DNA of 64,000 nt from Deinococcus hopiensis KR-140 (GTDB lineage Bacteria > Deinococcota > Deinococci > Deinococcales > Deinococcaceae), in contig NZ_FWWU01000009.1 in NCBI RefSeq assembly GCF_900176165.1, positions 2,110,501-2,174,500 on the forward strand, given 5' to 3'. Below the pieces are notes generated by a model, which had not been told where the DNA came from, searched no databases, and saw only the letters and a list, made by a program, of their open reading frames with translations. A program made the position numbers and the translations under genes. Below, piece after piece: positions 1 through 17,639 of this stretch. Positions within the stretch are counted from its first letter, which is position 1. Each line of letters opens with the position of its first letter.

Positions 1-608
<608 letters not shown>

Positions 609-616
<8 letters not shown>

Positions 617-1823
617 GTTGCTCTCCTTGTTGTTCCGCCGGAAGAATTCTGGAGACGAAGCCTTCCAGCGCAAAATCGTATTGTTCGGGGTCCAGGTTCC
701 AGCAGCGGATGTGCTTGGCTCCCTCGACGCGGTGGTACTCCACCAGATCGGGGCGGGCAGCGGCGAACGCGTCGGCCTGGGTCACCGGAATGGTACGGTC
801 GCGCGTGCCGTGCCACAGGAGAACCGGCACGTTTAGCCGGGGGGCGGCGGCCAGCTGGTCCACCGCGTCGAAGTCCTGCCCGCTGCGGTAGGTGACGAGG
901 GCCTGCACGAAGCGGGCCGTGTGCTGCGCCATCAACGCGGGAAGGCCGAAGCGCTGTCCCTGCCAGCGGATCACGTCCCGCCAGTCAAGCGCGGGGCAGT
1001 CGAGCATCACGCCCACAACGGGGAGGGGCAACGGCGCGTGCTTGGAGCGCAGCGCGCTCAAGACCACATTGCCACCCATGCTGAAGCCGTAGAGCAGCGC
1101 CCGTCCGTAGCCCTTCGCCCGCGCCCAGTCCAGCGCCGCCACCACGTCCTCGGCTTCCTCGTCGCCCAGGGTGTGGAAGCCGGTGCGGGTCTTGGGCGCG
1201 CCGTGAGCATTACGAAAGGTGACAAACAGGGAACCCACGCCGGTGCGCCGCAATGCTGGAAGCATCCGCAGCGCCTGGGACCGCTGGCCGCCATGTCCGT
1301 GGACGACGATCACGAGGGTGTCCTCGCGGTCCGGCACCTCACCGGTAGGAGGGATGTGCCACGCGGGCATCTCCCCCACCTCGGTCGCCACCGTCACGTC
1401 TTCGTAGACGACGCCCAGTTGCGCAGGCGTGCCGTTGTAGACGAACGTAGAAGCCCAAGCCACCGCGCCATTCGGAAGCACGCCGCGCTCCTCCTGCACG
1501 GAGCGCTGAACGAGCGTGCCGACCACTTTCGCCTGCCCCAGCACCGCGTGTCCCCGGTTGGGCCGCAGGGGAACGATACCGATGACGCCGCGCGAAAGGG
1601 TTTCGGGCAGGGCGGGAAGCCAGATGGTATTGCTCCGCCGCCCCACGGGCACGAACACGCCCTTTACCCACCGCGTCTTGGACCGCAGGGTAATGTCTGC
1701 ACCCACGAGGGTCGCCGCCAGCAGGGCCACCGTGTAGCCGAGCGCAGCCCAGCCGAGGGCACGACGCTTGCGGACGTTACGCAGGCGCTCCAGAGACAGG
1801 CGGGGGCGGGTTCGTTCGGTCAT
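609..1823 (-). CDS. membrane-anchored alpha/beta hydrolase
   Basis: Predicted serine hydrolase of 404 residues with unknown substrate. One N-terminal transmembrane segment (about residues 22-42, ALGWAALGYTVALLAATLVG) should anchor the enzyme with its catalytic domain outside. The fold signature is complete: oxyanion-side HGHGG, nucleophile elbow GFSMGG, acid region WHGTRDRTIP and a late His in GAKHIRCW. It starts 16 nt after the stop of the FadN-type gene and ends overlapping the thiolase start, so it sits inside a beta-oxidation operon; a lipid, ester or acyl-thioester substrate is plausible but only inferred. A GGGGGAGAA purine stretch precedes the ATG. Confidence 0.88.
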
Positions 1824-1839
1824 GCCTTCATTCTCCCCC

Positions 1840-4173
<2,334 letters not shown>

Positions 4174-4203
4174 TGGACCTCCGGGATGGTCTGAACAGAA
4201 TTC

Positions 4204-4218
4204 TTGAACTTGGTTCAA
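4204..4218. promoter_or_regulatory. palindromic operator candidate upstream of fadN
   Basis: Perfect inverted repeat TTGAAC-TTG-GTTCAA, 30 bp upstream of the fadN start. Its size and position suit a TetR-family repressor of fatty-acid degradation (FadR/PaaR-like), which is an inference; no such regulator gene is in the window. Confidence 0.45.
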
Positions 4219-4407
4219 AGTTTAGGGGGTATCAGGGGCGTTTGTCCACCGGAGGGGAACTCCGAGATGGCCCAGGTACCCGCCTACGCACAGGTGGATG
4301 CCGAGCTGCTCGGGGGCTACAGCTCTGGCGAACTTCGGCCCCTTCTCCAGCGCCCGCTCCAGCGTGTTGAGCCGCGTTCGGTCAAAGGGCTGGACATCCA
4401 GGTCTGG

Positions 4408-4553
4408 TACGGCGTCCGGATCATCCATTCCGTCCGCTCCGGTGATGCCGCGCCTCCCCGTCACCGCTTTTCCTGCCCGCTCTGCTGCGCCGCGTTGCGC
4501 GTCTGCTGGAGTTGACGGGTTATCTCATAACTGATTCACCGGAATCCATATAA
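4408..4553. repeat. dispersed repeat family 2, copy A (MITE-like)
   Basis: About 146 bp, strongly similar to 42440-42576 and more weakly to 21220-21345. Shared blocks are TCACCGCTTTTCCTGC and CCCGCTCTGCTGCGCCGCG. The ends form an imperfect inverted repeat (TACGGCGTCCGG at the left, CCGGAATCCATATA at the right). No coding capacity; it resembles the small non-coding repeats of Deinococcus genomes. Confidence 0.7.
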
Positions 4554-4573
4554 GGCGGCGTAGTGAGCGCAGG

Positions 4574-4670
4574 TGTCAACGTGCAGACTCCATTTTGACC
4601 GAGCCCGGCGAGCCCGAAGGCGCATGGGGGAGAAAGGCGGCGTGAGGGGTCCCCTTCTACGCGCGGCGCC
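4574..4670. repeat. dispersed repeat family 1, copy A
   Basis: Begins TGTCAACGTGCAGACT and continues with TTTTGACCGA, then GGGGGAGAA and GTGAGGGG. The same block order recurs at 21014 and 48214. In this copy the hairpin that closes the other copies is degraded. Confidence 0.6.
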
Positions 4671-4859
4671 ATCGGGTCAAATGCGCTCAGCACCGTTTTC
4701 GGGAATTCCGTGTCCGTCTTCCGCAGCCGCTCTGGGATCTGGCCCAGCCACCCTGGCCCGACCCTCACCTTCAGGTACGGCGCGAACCAGTGTCCCCGCG
4801 CACCGGTCCAGGAACCTTCCAAATTTTCCATCAGAAACGCAGGGGATGGAGCCCTGCCG

Positions 4860-5190
4860 CGTTCAGCACCTTCAGGAACAAGGCGGGACGCCCTGGGACC
4901 GGCTTGGAGCTCAGCTCCGGAGCGGGGCGCAAGGGGCTTTTCGGCCTCGTCCAACGGGAGCAGGTACAGGAAGTCCGCCGTGCCGAGCGTGAAGGCCACG
5001 GCCTCTCACGCGCGGAGCGTCCCCGCCGTCTCCCCGGCCAAACACGCGGACGGGAGGGGTGAAGCGGGCGGTCTTCACCCGACCGATCTGCTGTGGATGG
5101 GGGCCAGGACCGGAAGGACTGGGCTTGAACCGCAGAGCGCTCTGGCGGTCGGTGCCCCTGACTCGGGGCCGCGCCAGGCGGAAGGTCACA
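4860..5190 (-). pseudogene. decayed coding remnant, unidentified
   Basis: The minus strand reads like the frameshifted tail of a protein: AVAFTLGTADFLYLLPLDEA in one frame and then PALFLKVLNAAGLHPLRF before a stop in another. I do not recognise the family. The rest of 4220-5318 contains repeats and no supported gene. Low confidence, since high-GC DNA produces chance open frames. Confidence 0.25.
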
Positions 5191-5318
5191 GAGGTGGCAC
5201 GTGACTTCCGCCCGCGAACTCCGGCGGGTGCCTGGCGCCGTGCGAAACGCCGTGCGCGGGCCGCCCCACGGAAGCGCCCTGGGGAGGCAGGGGAACAGTC
5301 AATGGCGCATGACAGGAG

Positions 5319-6630
5319 TCACGCGCTTGTTGCTGGACTCCACCGCAACTCGGCGTACCGGGAGAGGCGCACCGCTTTGGCTTCAAGGTCCGCAACATCG
5401 GGGGCAATGGACAAGTGCTCCGTAGCCATCGGGTCCTGCCGGATGACCAACGTTCTCAAGGCGATATTTCGCCCACCCCGAAGGCCTGCGTGTACTTGAG
5501 AACCACACCCCTTGCACGCGAACATCCGTCCCTTCCCGGGTCTGTTCTCGCGGCGGGTATAGCCGCACCGCGTACAGGACTGGCTGGTGTAATTGGCATC
5601 CACCTTCACCGCCATGCTCCCAACGGGGGGAGCCTTGCAGTCCAGGAACGTCTGAAGTTCCGCAAATGACCACGGCGAACGGCGGCGCTTCGCCCGCTTG
5701 GCCTTTTTGGTGGCCTTCGGGTTGCTCCGTCCCGCTGTGCGGCTGCGGATGTCTTTCAGGTTCCCCAGGCCGATCAGGGCATGGGGGTACAGCTTCAAAA
5801 TCTGGGAAGCGAGGGAATGATTGCGCTGAGCGATGAACCGTCTCTCCCGTCTTGAGAACGCCACCAACCGGCGGGTCGCGGAACGGGTGCCTTTTCGCTG
5901 CAAGGATTTGCGGATGCGGACGAAGTGGTCTTTTTTCTGGTTGACCGACTTGCCAGAGAAGAACTTCGAGCGCTGCGGGTTGTCGGTGACGACGGCGTGA
6001 TACCGCTGCCCGGCATCCACCCCGACAATGCGGGTGTGGTCTTCGGGCGGAGGGTCGGGCAGATCCACTTCCAGGCTGACCAGCAGGGAATACTGCTTCT
6101 TGCTCTTCTGGTAGGAGAGCTTGGCGGCCCCCACCTCACAGCCCTGGGCGATGAGGTTGAGGTGCCTGGAGTACCCCTCGTGGGCCATCACCTGACGGCC
6201 CTCAAGAGTCAGGACGCTGATCTGCTGCCCCTTTTTCCAGGTGTAGTCCTTTCCGTACTGGTATTCCAGCGTGCGGGAGGAGAACTTTGGGGCGGCGTTG
6301 AAGGGGCGGAACTTTCGCCGAGGCTTCTCGGGGCACAGCCTGGCTTCGCGCTCGTTGTGCTTTTTGAGCTTCGTCCACAGCCCTTTGTAGGTGGCTGCGA
6401 CCTGACGCCGAGCGCTGCACGCCATCTGAGAGGGCAAGCCAATCTCCTCGCGGAGGTGCGAGTACACCTCATTTCTGAATCTTGGCGGCCCCCGAACACT
6501 TCCCCATCTCAAACGCCTTTTGCGAGGTGTGATTCAGCGCGTCCCGAAAAGCCAGCGTCACGGCGTCCAGAGCGGCGTTCTGCTCTGGGGTATGCCGCAA
6601 CTTCAGCTTGGCGGTGAGCGTGATTTTCAA
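5319..6630 (-). pseudogene. tnpB: IS200/IS605 (IS1341-type) TnpB, frameshifted and catalytically degraded
   Basis: TnpB proteins are RNA-guided RuvC-type nucleases encoded by IS605/IS1341 elements. The N-terminus (MKITLTAKLKLRHTPEQ, from a TTG at 6630) and the remaining body (VYSHLREEIGLPSQMAC onward) lie in different frames; the break falls near 6475-6512. The RuvC-I Asp is present (RIVGVDAGQRY). The RuvC-II Glu is replaced by Gly (IGLGNLKDI, codon GGG) and the RuvC-III Asp by Gly (VHAGLRGGRNIA, codon GGC). Both changes are one A-to-G step from the usual codons. The zinc ribbon CTRCG...CKGCG is intact. No tnpA is nearby. Without the frameshift it would have about 436 residues, the normal TnpB length. 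Confidence 0.85.
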
Positions 6631-7017
6631 ACGGAAGAGAATATTGAAATGCCCTTGAAAGAACAAGAGGCTTCGGCTTCAACGGGTGCTTCGGCATCCT
6701 GCCCTTCGGGCGGCCCGGCGCTCCCTCACACGGCTGAAGCCGCGTGCTTCCCGCCCAGACCCGTGAAAAAGAGCCTGCAAAATTATCCCACCTTCCCTGC
6801 CCTCTCCCAAGCGAACCGCCCGCCACCCCCAAAGACCACCCCTACGCGCAACGCACGGACCCCTGGCAGCCGAAGGCGACAAGCCGCCACGCTTCAGCTG
6901 AACAAACAGGGCGAGCGGAACGGCGCTCCCCGTGATCCTGGCCCACGGACTCCCCGGGCTTCCCAGCAGCATGAAAAAGCTCTGTTGGGAAGCTTGGCGG
7001 GAACGCACCCCTGCCCC
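6631..7017. other. tnpB upstream flank, no gene
   Basis: This stretch probably includes the left end of the tnpB element: several short GC-rich palindromes around 6668-6740 (for example GGCTTCGGCTTC and CCTGCCCTTCGGGCGG) look like the hairpins IS605-type elements use as ends. I see no supported coding sequence. Confidence 0.35.
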
Positions 7018-7287
7018 CTAAAGCAGCCCCTTGACCGCAAAGACCACGCCCAGCCCCCCCAATGCCACCAGCGCCGCCACACTCAAGCGGCGGTCCATCC
7101 GCCAGGCCGAAACCGCCACCCATACGGCAGCCAGCACCGGCACCAGCGCCACGCACACCACGCCCAGAACGGCCATCGAGGGAAACAAGACACCGCCGGC
7201 CAGAAGAACGACCGCCGCCCAAAACCCAGTCGGATAGAGCCAGGTGGGCAGCCCGGCGAGTTCGTTCTCCGGCTTTTGCGGCGTCAT
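7018..7287 (-). CDS. small three-TM membrane protein (DUF1634-like)
   Basis: An 89-residue protein with about three hydrophobic helices (LYPTGFWAAVVLLAGGVLF, then AVLGVVCVALVPVLAAVWVA, then SVAALVALGGLGVVFAVKGL). Its ATG overlaps the TGA of the TauE/SafE gene in an ATGA arrangement, which fixes the start at 7287 rather than the in-frame ATG at 7308. Small DUF1634 membrane proteins are typical partners of TauE/SafE permeases; the assignment rests on topology and neighbourhood, not on a sequence motif. Likely a helper subunit of the anion permease. Confidence 0.7.
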   Translation of the reverse strand: MTPQKPENELAGLPTWLYPTGFWAAVVLLAGGVLFPSMAVLGVVCVALVPVLAAVWVAVSAWRMDRRLSVAALVALGGLGVVFAVKGLL

Positions 7288-8039
7288 CCCCGCCCCCAGT
7301 ATTTCCACAGCAACTGCCCAGCGGTAAAAATCAGCAACAGGCTGAAAAACAGCTTGAGCTGCGCCGCGGGAATCCGGCTTTGCAACGTGGCCCCAGCCCG
7401 CGCTCCCACCAGGACCCCGAGCGCCACGCCCGCCGCGAGCCGCACGTCCAGCAGCCCCCCCGCCTGATACACCAACGCGTTGCCCACGGCCGTCAGGCCC
7501 ATGATGAAGGTGCTCGTGGCGATGGCCTGCCGGATGGGAACTCCGGCAAGCAGGTTGAGAACCGGAACCTGAACGGTGCCCCCTCCGATTCCCAGCAGAC
7601 CGCTCATCACGCCCGCGAACGTCATGGCGGGGGGAACGAGGCGGCTCGGTTCGCGCTCAACTTCTACACGCTTCAGGCCGCGCAACAGGTTGTAGGCCGA
7701 GTACAGCAGCAGCAGGGCGAACACCGTCGCCACCGCGCGGGCGGGCAGCACCAATCCCAGAAACGAGCCCAGGGCTCCGCCCAGAATGGTGTACGGCGAG
7801 AGCAGATAGCCTGTCCGTGCCCGCACCAGCCCCTGCTGCAGGTAGCTGGCGGCACCGCTGAGCCCCACGGCCAGCACGCCAACCTGCGACACCGCCACCG
7901 CCTGACCGATGGTGATGTCGCGCCCGAAGTGCGGCAACACGAATTCCAGCGCGGGCACGACGATGACGCCGCCCCCCAGGCCCAGGACCGCGCCCAGAAG
8001 TCCGGCGAGCAGGCCCACTCCGATGACGGCGAACATCAA
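7284..8039 (-). CDS. TauE/SafE family permease
   Basis: Membrane protein of 251 residues with about eight helices. The family moves sulfite, sulfonates, sulfoacetate or related anions. The two internal repeats typical of TauE/SafE are visible: GAVLGLGGGVIVVPALEF near residues 15-32 and GLLGIGGGTVQVPVLNLLAG near 145-165. The following 89-residue membrane protein is coupled by an ATGA overlap. Substrate cannot be read from sequence; the distant cysteine synthase gene is not evidence of linkage. Confidence 0.85.
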   Translation of the reverse strand: MMFAVIGVGLLAGLLGAVLGLGGGVIVVPALEFVLPHFGRDITIGQAVAVSQVGVLAVGLSGAASYLQQGLVRARTGYLLSPYTILGGALGSFLGLVLPARAVATVFALLLLYSAYNLLRGLKRVEVEREPSRLVPPAMTFAGVMSGLLGIGGGTVQVPVLNLLAGVPIRQAIATSTFIMGLTAVGNALVYQAGGLLDVRLAAGVALGVLVGARAGATLQSRIPAAQLKLFFSLLLIFTAGQLLWKYWGRG

Positions 8040-8137
8040 GGCAAGATCACGGGGCCGAGGCTAACACGTGGCCCCGCCCGGGGGTTTCTGAAGTTTCCCC
8101 TCACGCCCACAGGCGGGAAGCCTGCCTAAGCTGGGGC

Positions 8138-8377
8138 ATGGAAGAACTGACAGGCCGGATCGTGGTGGGCAGCATGAGCGACGGCAGCGGGCAGGACCGC
8201 ATCGCCCTGATTCCCGGCAGCGTGACGGAAGAAGACTGGCAGGCCCTGCTGCGTGCCCAGCGGGGAGACGGCCAGGTGCTGCTCAACACCGAGCACGGGC
8301 AGAAGCGCTACCGCATCGCGGACGTGGAGGGGGACCTGCCCACCTTTTACATCGTCAGCGTGGAGGGCCTGGGGTAA
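8138..8377 (+). CDS. conserved small protein, function unknown
   Basis: A 79-residue soluble acidic protein beginning MEELTGRIVVGSMSDGSGQD. I do not recognise the family. TAAGCT lies 5 nt before the ATG, the leaderless-type arrangement common in this window. The last 23 nt overlap the end of the convergent P-loop gene. Composition and third-position GC are normal for the chromosome, supporting a real gene. Confidence 0.6.
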   Translation: MEELTGRIVVGSMSDGSGQDRIALIPGSVTEEDWQALLRAQRGDGQVLLNTEHGQKRYRIADVEGDLPTFYIVSVEGLG

Positions 8378-8846
8378 CGGACACGGCCTCCTCGCCGGGC
8401 TCCAGGGGCTGAAAGCGGGCGCGCAAGAGCCAGTACGTCTCGTCGGCAATGAAAAGAGCTCCCGCCTCTCCGTTGCGCGAGCGGATGCGGCGCAGCGCCT
8501 CGCCCCCAGGCAAGTCCAAGGTATAGAGGATCAGCGGTACACCCAGAGCGGCGGCTTTCGCGCGTAAGTCGTCGCGCTCCTGACGTGTCCAGAAACCGTG
8601 GTCCAGAATCACGGGCACCCCCAGGCGCAGCGCCCGCGTCCACTGCCCCTCCATCACGGCCATTACCCGAGCGAAGTAAACCGGAAACAGTTCAGCGGGT
8701 GGGTCCCGACTGTACAGCGCCACCATCCACTCGTCGGAGGTAAAGCGCATTCCCGGCAGCCCGCACTCCAGTTGACGGGCGAGGGTGGTCTTGCCGCTGC
8801 CCAGAAAGCCGTGCAGGGCGTGGATGGCGGGCTCAGACCTGCCCAT
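8355..8846 (-). CDS. P-loop ATP-binding kinase-like protein
   Basis: A 163-residue P-loop protein with Walker A GFLGSGKTT near residue 14, DEW at about 39 and a lid-like DHGFWTRQERDD segment. Layout matches small AAA_33 / zeta-toxin-like kinases that phosphorylate small molecules. Substrate unknown. It begins 14 nt inside the end of the JAMM-protease gene, so both are probably one operon transcribed away from ftsK. The 3' end overlaps the convergent 79-residue gene by 23 nt. Confidence 0.8.
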   Translation of the reverse strand: MGRSEPAIHALHGFLGSGKTTLARQLECGLPGMRFTSDEWMVALYSRDPPAELFPVYFARVMAVMEGQWTRALRLGVPVILDHGFWTRQERDDLRAKAAALGVPLILYTLDLPGGEALRRIRSRNGEAGALFIADETYWLLRARFQPLEPGEEAVSVTPGPPR

Positions 8847-9255
8847 TCTCGCCGCTCTGCCCCAGCCTCAGGGAAACGGGCGTGCCCCCCGGCAGCAGGT
8901 ACGCGGCCAGCGTGCGTGCCCTCAGGTCCGCAATCACGTAGGGCACCGGGTAGGCGGCCAGCCGGGTATCGGTTTCGCTGGGCCAGCCTGGGCCATGCGG
9001 GTGGCTGTGGTACAGGGCGACGAGCGTGAGGTCTGCCGCTTGCATCGCCTTGAGGGCGCGCAGCAGGTGGCCCGCATCGGCCAGGTAGGTCCGTTCAGGG
9101 TCCGGCGAGACGTTGGCAAGGGGATACAGGGCGACGGCCTCGGCTGCCGCGCCGCGCCGATGTCCGCCGATGGCCCCCACACACTCTCGCGGCGCTTCCC
9201 GCTTGGCATGGTCCCACAGGGCGCTTACCAGGATGAAGGGCAGAAAGAGGGCCAC
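8833..9255 (-). CDS. JAMM (MPN/Mov34) metallopeptidase domain protein
   Basis: Zinc isopeptidase-type domain of about 140 residues. The JAMM signature is complete: upstream Glu in APRECVGAIGG, then HSHPHGPGWPSETD (H-x-H-x7-S-x2-D). Bacterial single-domain JAMM proteins remove ubiquitin-like or sulfur-carrier (MoaD/ThiS-like) peptides or act on small adducts. The open frame extends to 9531 but would run into divergent ftsK; I place the start at a GTG (9255) just before ALFLPFILV, without a clear ribosome site, so the start is uncertain. Overlaps the P-loop kinase gene by 14 nt. Confidence 0.78.
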   Translation of the reverse strand: MALFLPFILVSALWDHAKREAPRECVGAIGGHRRGAAAEAVALYPLANVSPDPERTYLADAGHLLRALKAMQAADLTLVALYHSHPHGPGWPSETDTRLAAYPVPYVIADLRARTLAAYLLPGGTPVSLRLGQSGENGQV

Positions 9256-9417
9256 TCCGGCATTATCGGGGCAAGTGGGGAGCAGCACGCGGCGAAAGGT
9301 GGCGGGGAAAGTCCGCCCGCACAAGCTGATGAGCCGGCGCTGAGGGAATGGGGGGGCGCCCTCAGGAAAATGTGCGCTGGGCGCGGTTTGGGACACAGAA
9401 AAAATGGGGGGCTGAGG

Positions 9418-9423
9418 TACACT
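9418..9423 (+). promoter_or_regulatory. ftsK -10 box, leaderless-type
   Basis: TACACT ends 7 nt before the ftsK ATG, so transcription should start at or next to the A of the start codon. No ribosome-binding site precedes the gene. Confidence 0.5.
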
Positions 9424-9430
9424 GTGACCC

Positions 9431-12562
<3,132 letters not shown>

Positions 12563-12803
12563 GGACAGTCGGTGGGCTGGAGAGGGGCGGCGCGCGCGCC
12601 GCCCCCTTCGCCATTTCTGGATTCCAGCCAGTCCCTGCGCGCAGGCTGAACCGGCCCTCTCCCGGAATGAGGCCACCATGAGGCAGGAGCAAAAAGCGTC
12701 CGCCCTTTTGTTTAGGAGTCCTGTCTGAAAAGCTCCAAAAGTTGCTTTTTGGCGGGGCTTGGTGAAGATTGAGGGACAGAAAGCTCAATTCAGAGGTGAA
12801 TTC

Positions 12804-14687
<1,884 letters not shown>

Positions 14688-14701
14688 ACCCCTCCGGTCT
14701 G

Positions 14702-14730
14702 AAAACCGCCTGCCCCGTGCAGGCGGTTTT
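14702..14730. terminator. bidirectional terminator between fasciclin and phosphoesterase genes
   Basis: Perfect stem AAAACCGCCTGC / GCAGGCGGTTTT with loop CCCGT, with T runs on both sides, between two convergent genes. Confidence 0.85.
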
Positions 14731-14745
14731 CCGTTGGCCCCGCCC

Positions 14746-15579
14746 TCAGCGCTTCGGAGGAAACAGCCGCTGAAACGCGGCCCAGGTCTGGGCATTCCGG
14801 GACAGCCCGCGTTCCTCGGTCCACATCCAGTAGGGCGTATAGAGGCTGCGGGCAGTCAGGACCTCGTCGCGGAAAATTTCGGCGCTCAATCCCGTAGAGA
14901 GCAGCCCGCTCGTCTCGAAGCGGCGCAAAACGCCCGAGCGGTCATAGGGCACGGCGCGGAACTCGGGCACCCACCCGGAGGGCGTGGCCGTGAGCAGCAG
15001 GTACTGGGCGCGGGGATCACCGTTGGCCGGGGCTCCCACCGCGCCCGTGTTCAGCACCTGCACGTTTGCGAAGGAGGCCTGTGCCGGACGGTGGATGTGC
15101 GAGCCGATCAGTACCCCTGCTCCGCCTGCCAGCTCGGCCACCCGTTCGGGCCGGGTCTTCTCGCTCAGGCTCTCTCGGTAGTGGGCGGGCGTGCCGTGGG
15201 CGATCAGCAGGTCCGGTAGACCCACTTCGGTCAGGCGGAGGGTCATGGGCCAGGCTTGCGGCACGCGCAGCAGCCCTGCGCGGTCCAGTTGCTCCGCACT
15301 CCAGTCCGTCGCGCCCCAGAAAGGATCGGTAAACCAGTCGCCCGGCAGCGCCCCGCTGCGGGTGCGCCACAGATACAGCAGGTCGTCGTGGTTTCCCAGC
15401 GTGAACGCCGCATCGTCCTGCGCGAGCAGCAGCGTCAGGGCCTCGACCGAATCTGGCCCCCTGTTCACCACGTCGCCGTTGACGATCAGGCGCTCGGCCC
15501 CCTGTGCCCGCGCATCGCCGAGCACCGCCCTCAGGGCGTCGGCATTGCCGTGAATATCGGCGATCAGGGCCACGCGCAC
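14746..15579 (-). CDS. metallophosphoesterase
   Basis: Calcineurin-like phosphoesterase of 277 residues with the full metal-site series: LIADIHGN, NGDVVNRGPDS, LGNHDD, LIAHGTPAHY and GSHIHRP. The family hydrolyses phosphomonoesters, phosphodiesters or diadenosine tetraphosphate; the substrate is not readable here. Start choice: an ATG at 15588 lies inside a TACAAT box (15586-15591), whereas a GTG at 15579 sits exactly 7 nt after that box, the leaderless spacing seen at polA and ftsK. I therefore prefer GTG 15579; ATG 15588 would add three residues. Convergent with the fasciclin gene across a shared terminator. Confidence 0.88.
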   Translation of the reverse strand: MRVALIADIHGNADALRAVLGDARAQGAERLIVNGDVVNRGPDSVEALTLLLAQDDAAFTLGNHDDLLYLWRTRSGALPGDWFTDPFWGATDWSAEQLDRAGLLRVPQAWPMTLRLTEVGLPDLLIAHGTPAHYRESLSEKTRPERVAELAGGAGVLIGSHIHRPAQASFANVQVLNTGAVGAPANGDPRAQYLLLTATPSGWVPEFRAVPYDRSGVLRRFETSGLLSTGLSAEIFRDEVLTARSLYTPYWMWTEERGLSRNAQTWAAFQRLFPPKR

Positions 15580-15669
15580 GGGGGGCATTGTAGAGGAAGC
15601 TCTCGGCAATCAGCCCCCGGCTTCGTGGGTTGACCGATCGCCGCCCTCTGGGGGCTCTATCCTGCCCGC

Positions 15670-16638
15670 ATGATTGACGCACTCGTGGGCCAGACGCCGC
15701 TCGTACAACTGCGGCGGGTGGTGGAGCCGGACATGGGGGACGTGTTCGTGAAGCTGGAGGGGCTCAATCCGGGCGGCAGCATCAAGGACCGCACGGCGCT
15801 GGGGCTGGTGGAGGACGCCGAGCGGCGGGGCCGCTTGAAGCCGGGGGGCACCATCGTGGAACCCACGAGCGGCAACACCGGCATCGGGTTGGCGCAGGTG
15901 GCGGCGGCGCGGGGCTACCGGCTGATCCTGTGCATGCCCTCCCAGATGAGCGAGGAACGCAAGCGCACCCTGACCGCCTACGGCGCCGAACTGGTGCTTA
16001 CTGACCCTGAGCGCCGCATGCTGGCCGCCATCGAGGAGGCCGAGCGCATCGAGCGTGAGCAGGGCGCGGTGATGCTCGGGCAATTCACCAACCCCGCCAA
16101 CCCCGCCACCCACGAGCGCACCACCGGCCCCGAGCTGTGGGGGCAGATGGAAGGCCGCATCGACGCCTTCGTGTACGGCACGGGCACGGGCGGCACCATC
16201 AGTGGCGTGGGGCGTTACCTCAAGCGGCAAAACCCCGGGGTGCGGGTCATCGCCGTGGAACCTGCCCGCAGCAACGTCCTGTCGGGCGGCGAACGCGGCG
16301 AACACGGCTTTCAGGGCATGGGCCCAGGCTTTATTCCGGAGAACCTGGACCGCTCGGTGATTGACGACATCATCCCGGTCTGGGAGGAAGACGCCTATCC
16401 CCTCGCCCGGCGACTCGCGCGCGAGGAGGGTGTCTTTGTCGGCATGAGCAGCGGCGCGATGGCGTGGGCGGCGCTGGACGTGGCCCGGCGGCTGGGACCG
16501 GGAAAGCGCGTGGCCACCATCGCCTGCGACACGGGCGCACGCTACCTGACCACCAGCCTCTTTGATGACCGCCGGACAGGCACACCGAAAGGATACAAGG
16601 CATACTCCCGCGAACGGGCGGAGGAAGCAGAAAGCTAA
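15670..16638 (+). CDS. cysK: cysteine synthase (PLP-dependent)
   Basis: O-acetylserine sulfhydrylase fold, 322 residues; makes cysteine from O-acetylserine and sulfide with PLP. The Schiff-base Lys is in NPGGSIKDR (near residue 41), the substrate loop is PTSGNTG, the PLP phosphate loop is GTGTGGT, and the cofactor-contact Ser is in GMSSGAMAW. A 20-residue charged tail extends beyond the usual end. Cystathionine beta-synthase-like or O-phosphoserine-using relatives cannot be excluded on sequence alone. TATCCT lies 6 nt before the ATG (leaderless layout). Confidence 0.9.
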   Translation: MIDALVGQTPLVQLRRVVEPDMGDVFVKLEGLNPGGSIKDRTALGLVEDAERRGRLKPGGTIVEPTSGNTGIGLAQVAAARGYRLILCMPSQMSEERKRTLTAYGAELVLTDPERRMLAAIEEAERIEREQGAVMLGQFTNPANPATHERTTGPELWGQMEGRIDAFVYGTGTGGTISGVGRYLKRQNPGVRVIAVEPARSNVLSGGERGEHGFQGMGPGFIPENLDRSVIDDIIPVWEEDAYPLARRLAREEGVFVGMSSGAMAWAALDVARRLGPGKRVATIACDTGARYLTTSLFDDRRTGTPKGYKAYSRERAEEAES

Positions 16639-16658
16639 GGGCAGAACGCCCAAACAGG

Positions 16659-16683
16659 AGCCCCCGGCGCGTGACCGGGGGCT
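16659..16683. terminator. terminator-like hairpin between cysK and DUF937 gene
   Basis: Stem AGCCCCCGG / CCGGGGGCT with loop CGCGTGA, placed between two convergent genes; no long T run. Confidence 0.6.
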
Positions 16684-16705
16684 GTGGCGAACGGCTGACT
16701 GCTCC

Positions 16706-17554
<849 letters not shown>

Positions 17555-17639
17555 GGTGTTTACCTCCTGGATGTCCAAGTGCTGCGAAGTTCAAGTTTCA
17601 GGGTAAGCAGAGGCGGTGAGGTGGGAACGCGACGGGCAC

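Noticed and set aside
5319..6630. TldR-type functional dead TnpB repressor
   Set aside because: Not adopted as the call because the N-terminal frameshift argues for decay; kept as a hypothesis in the findings.
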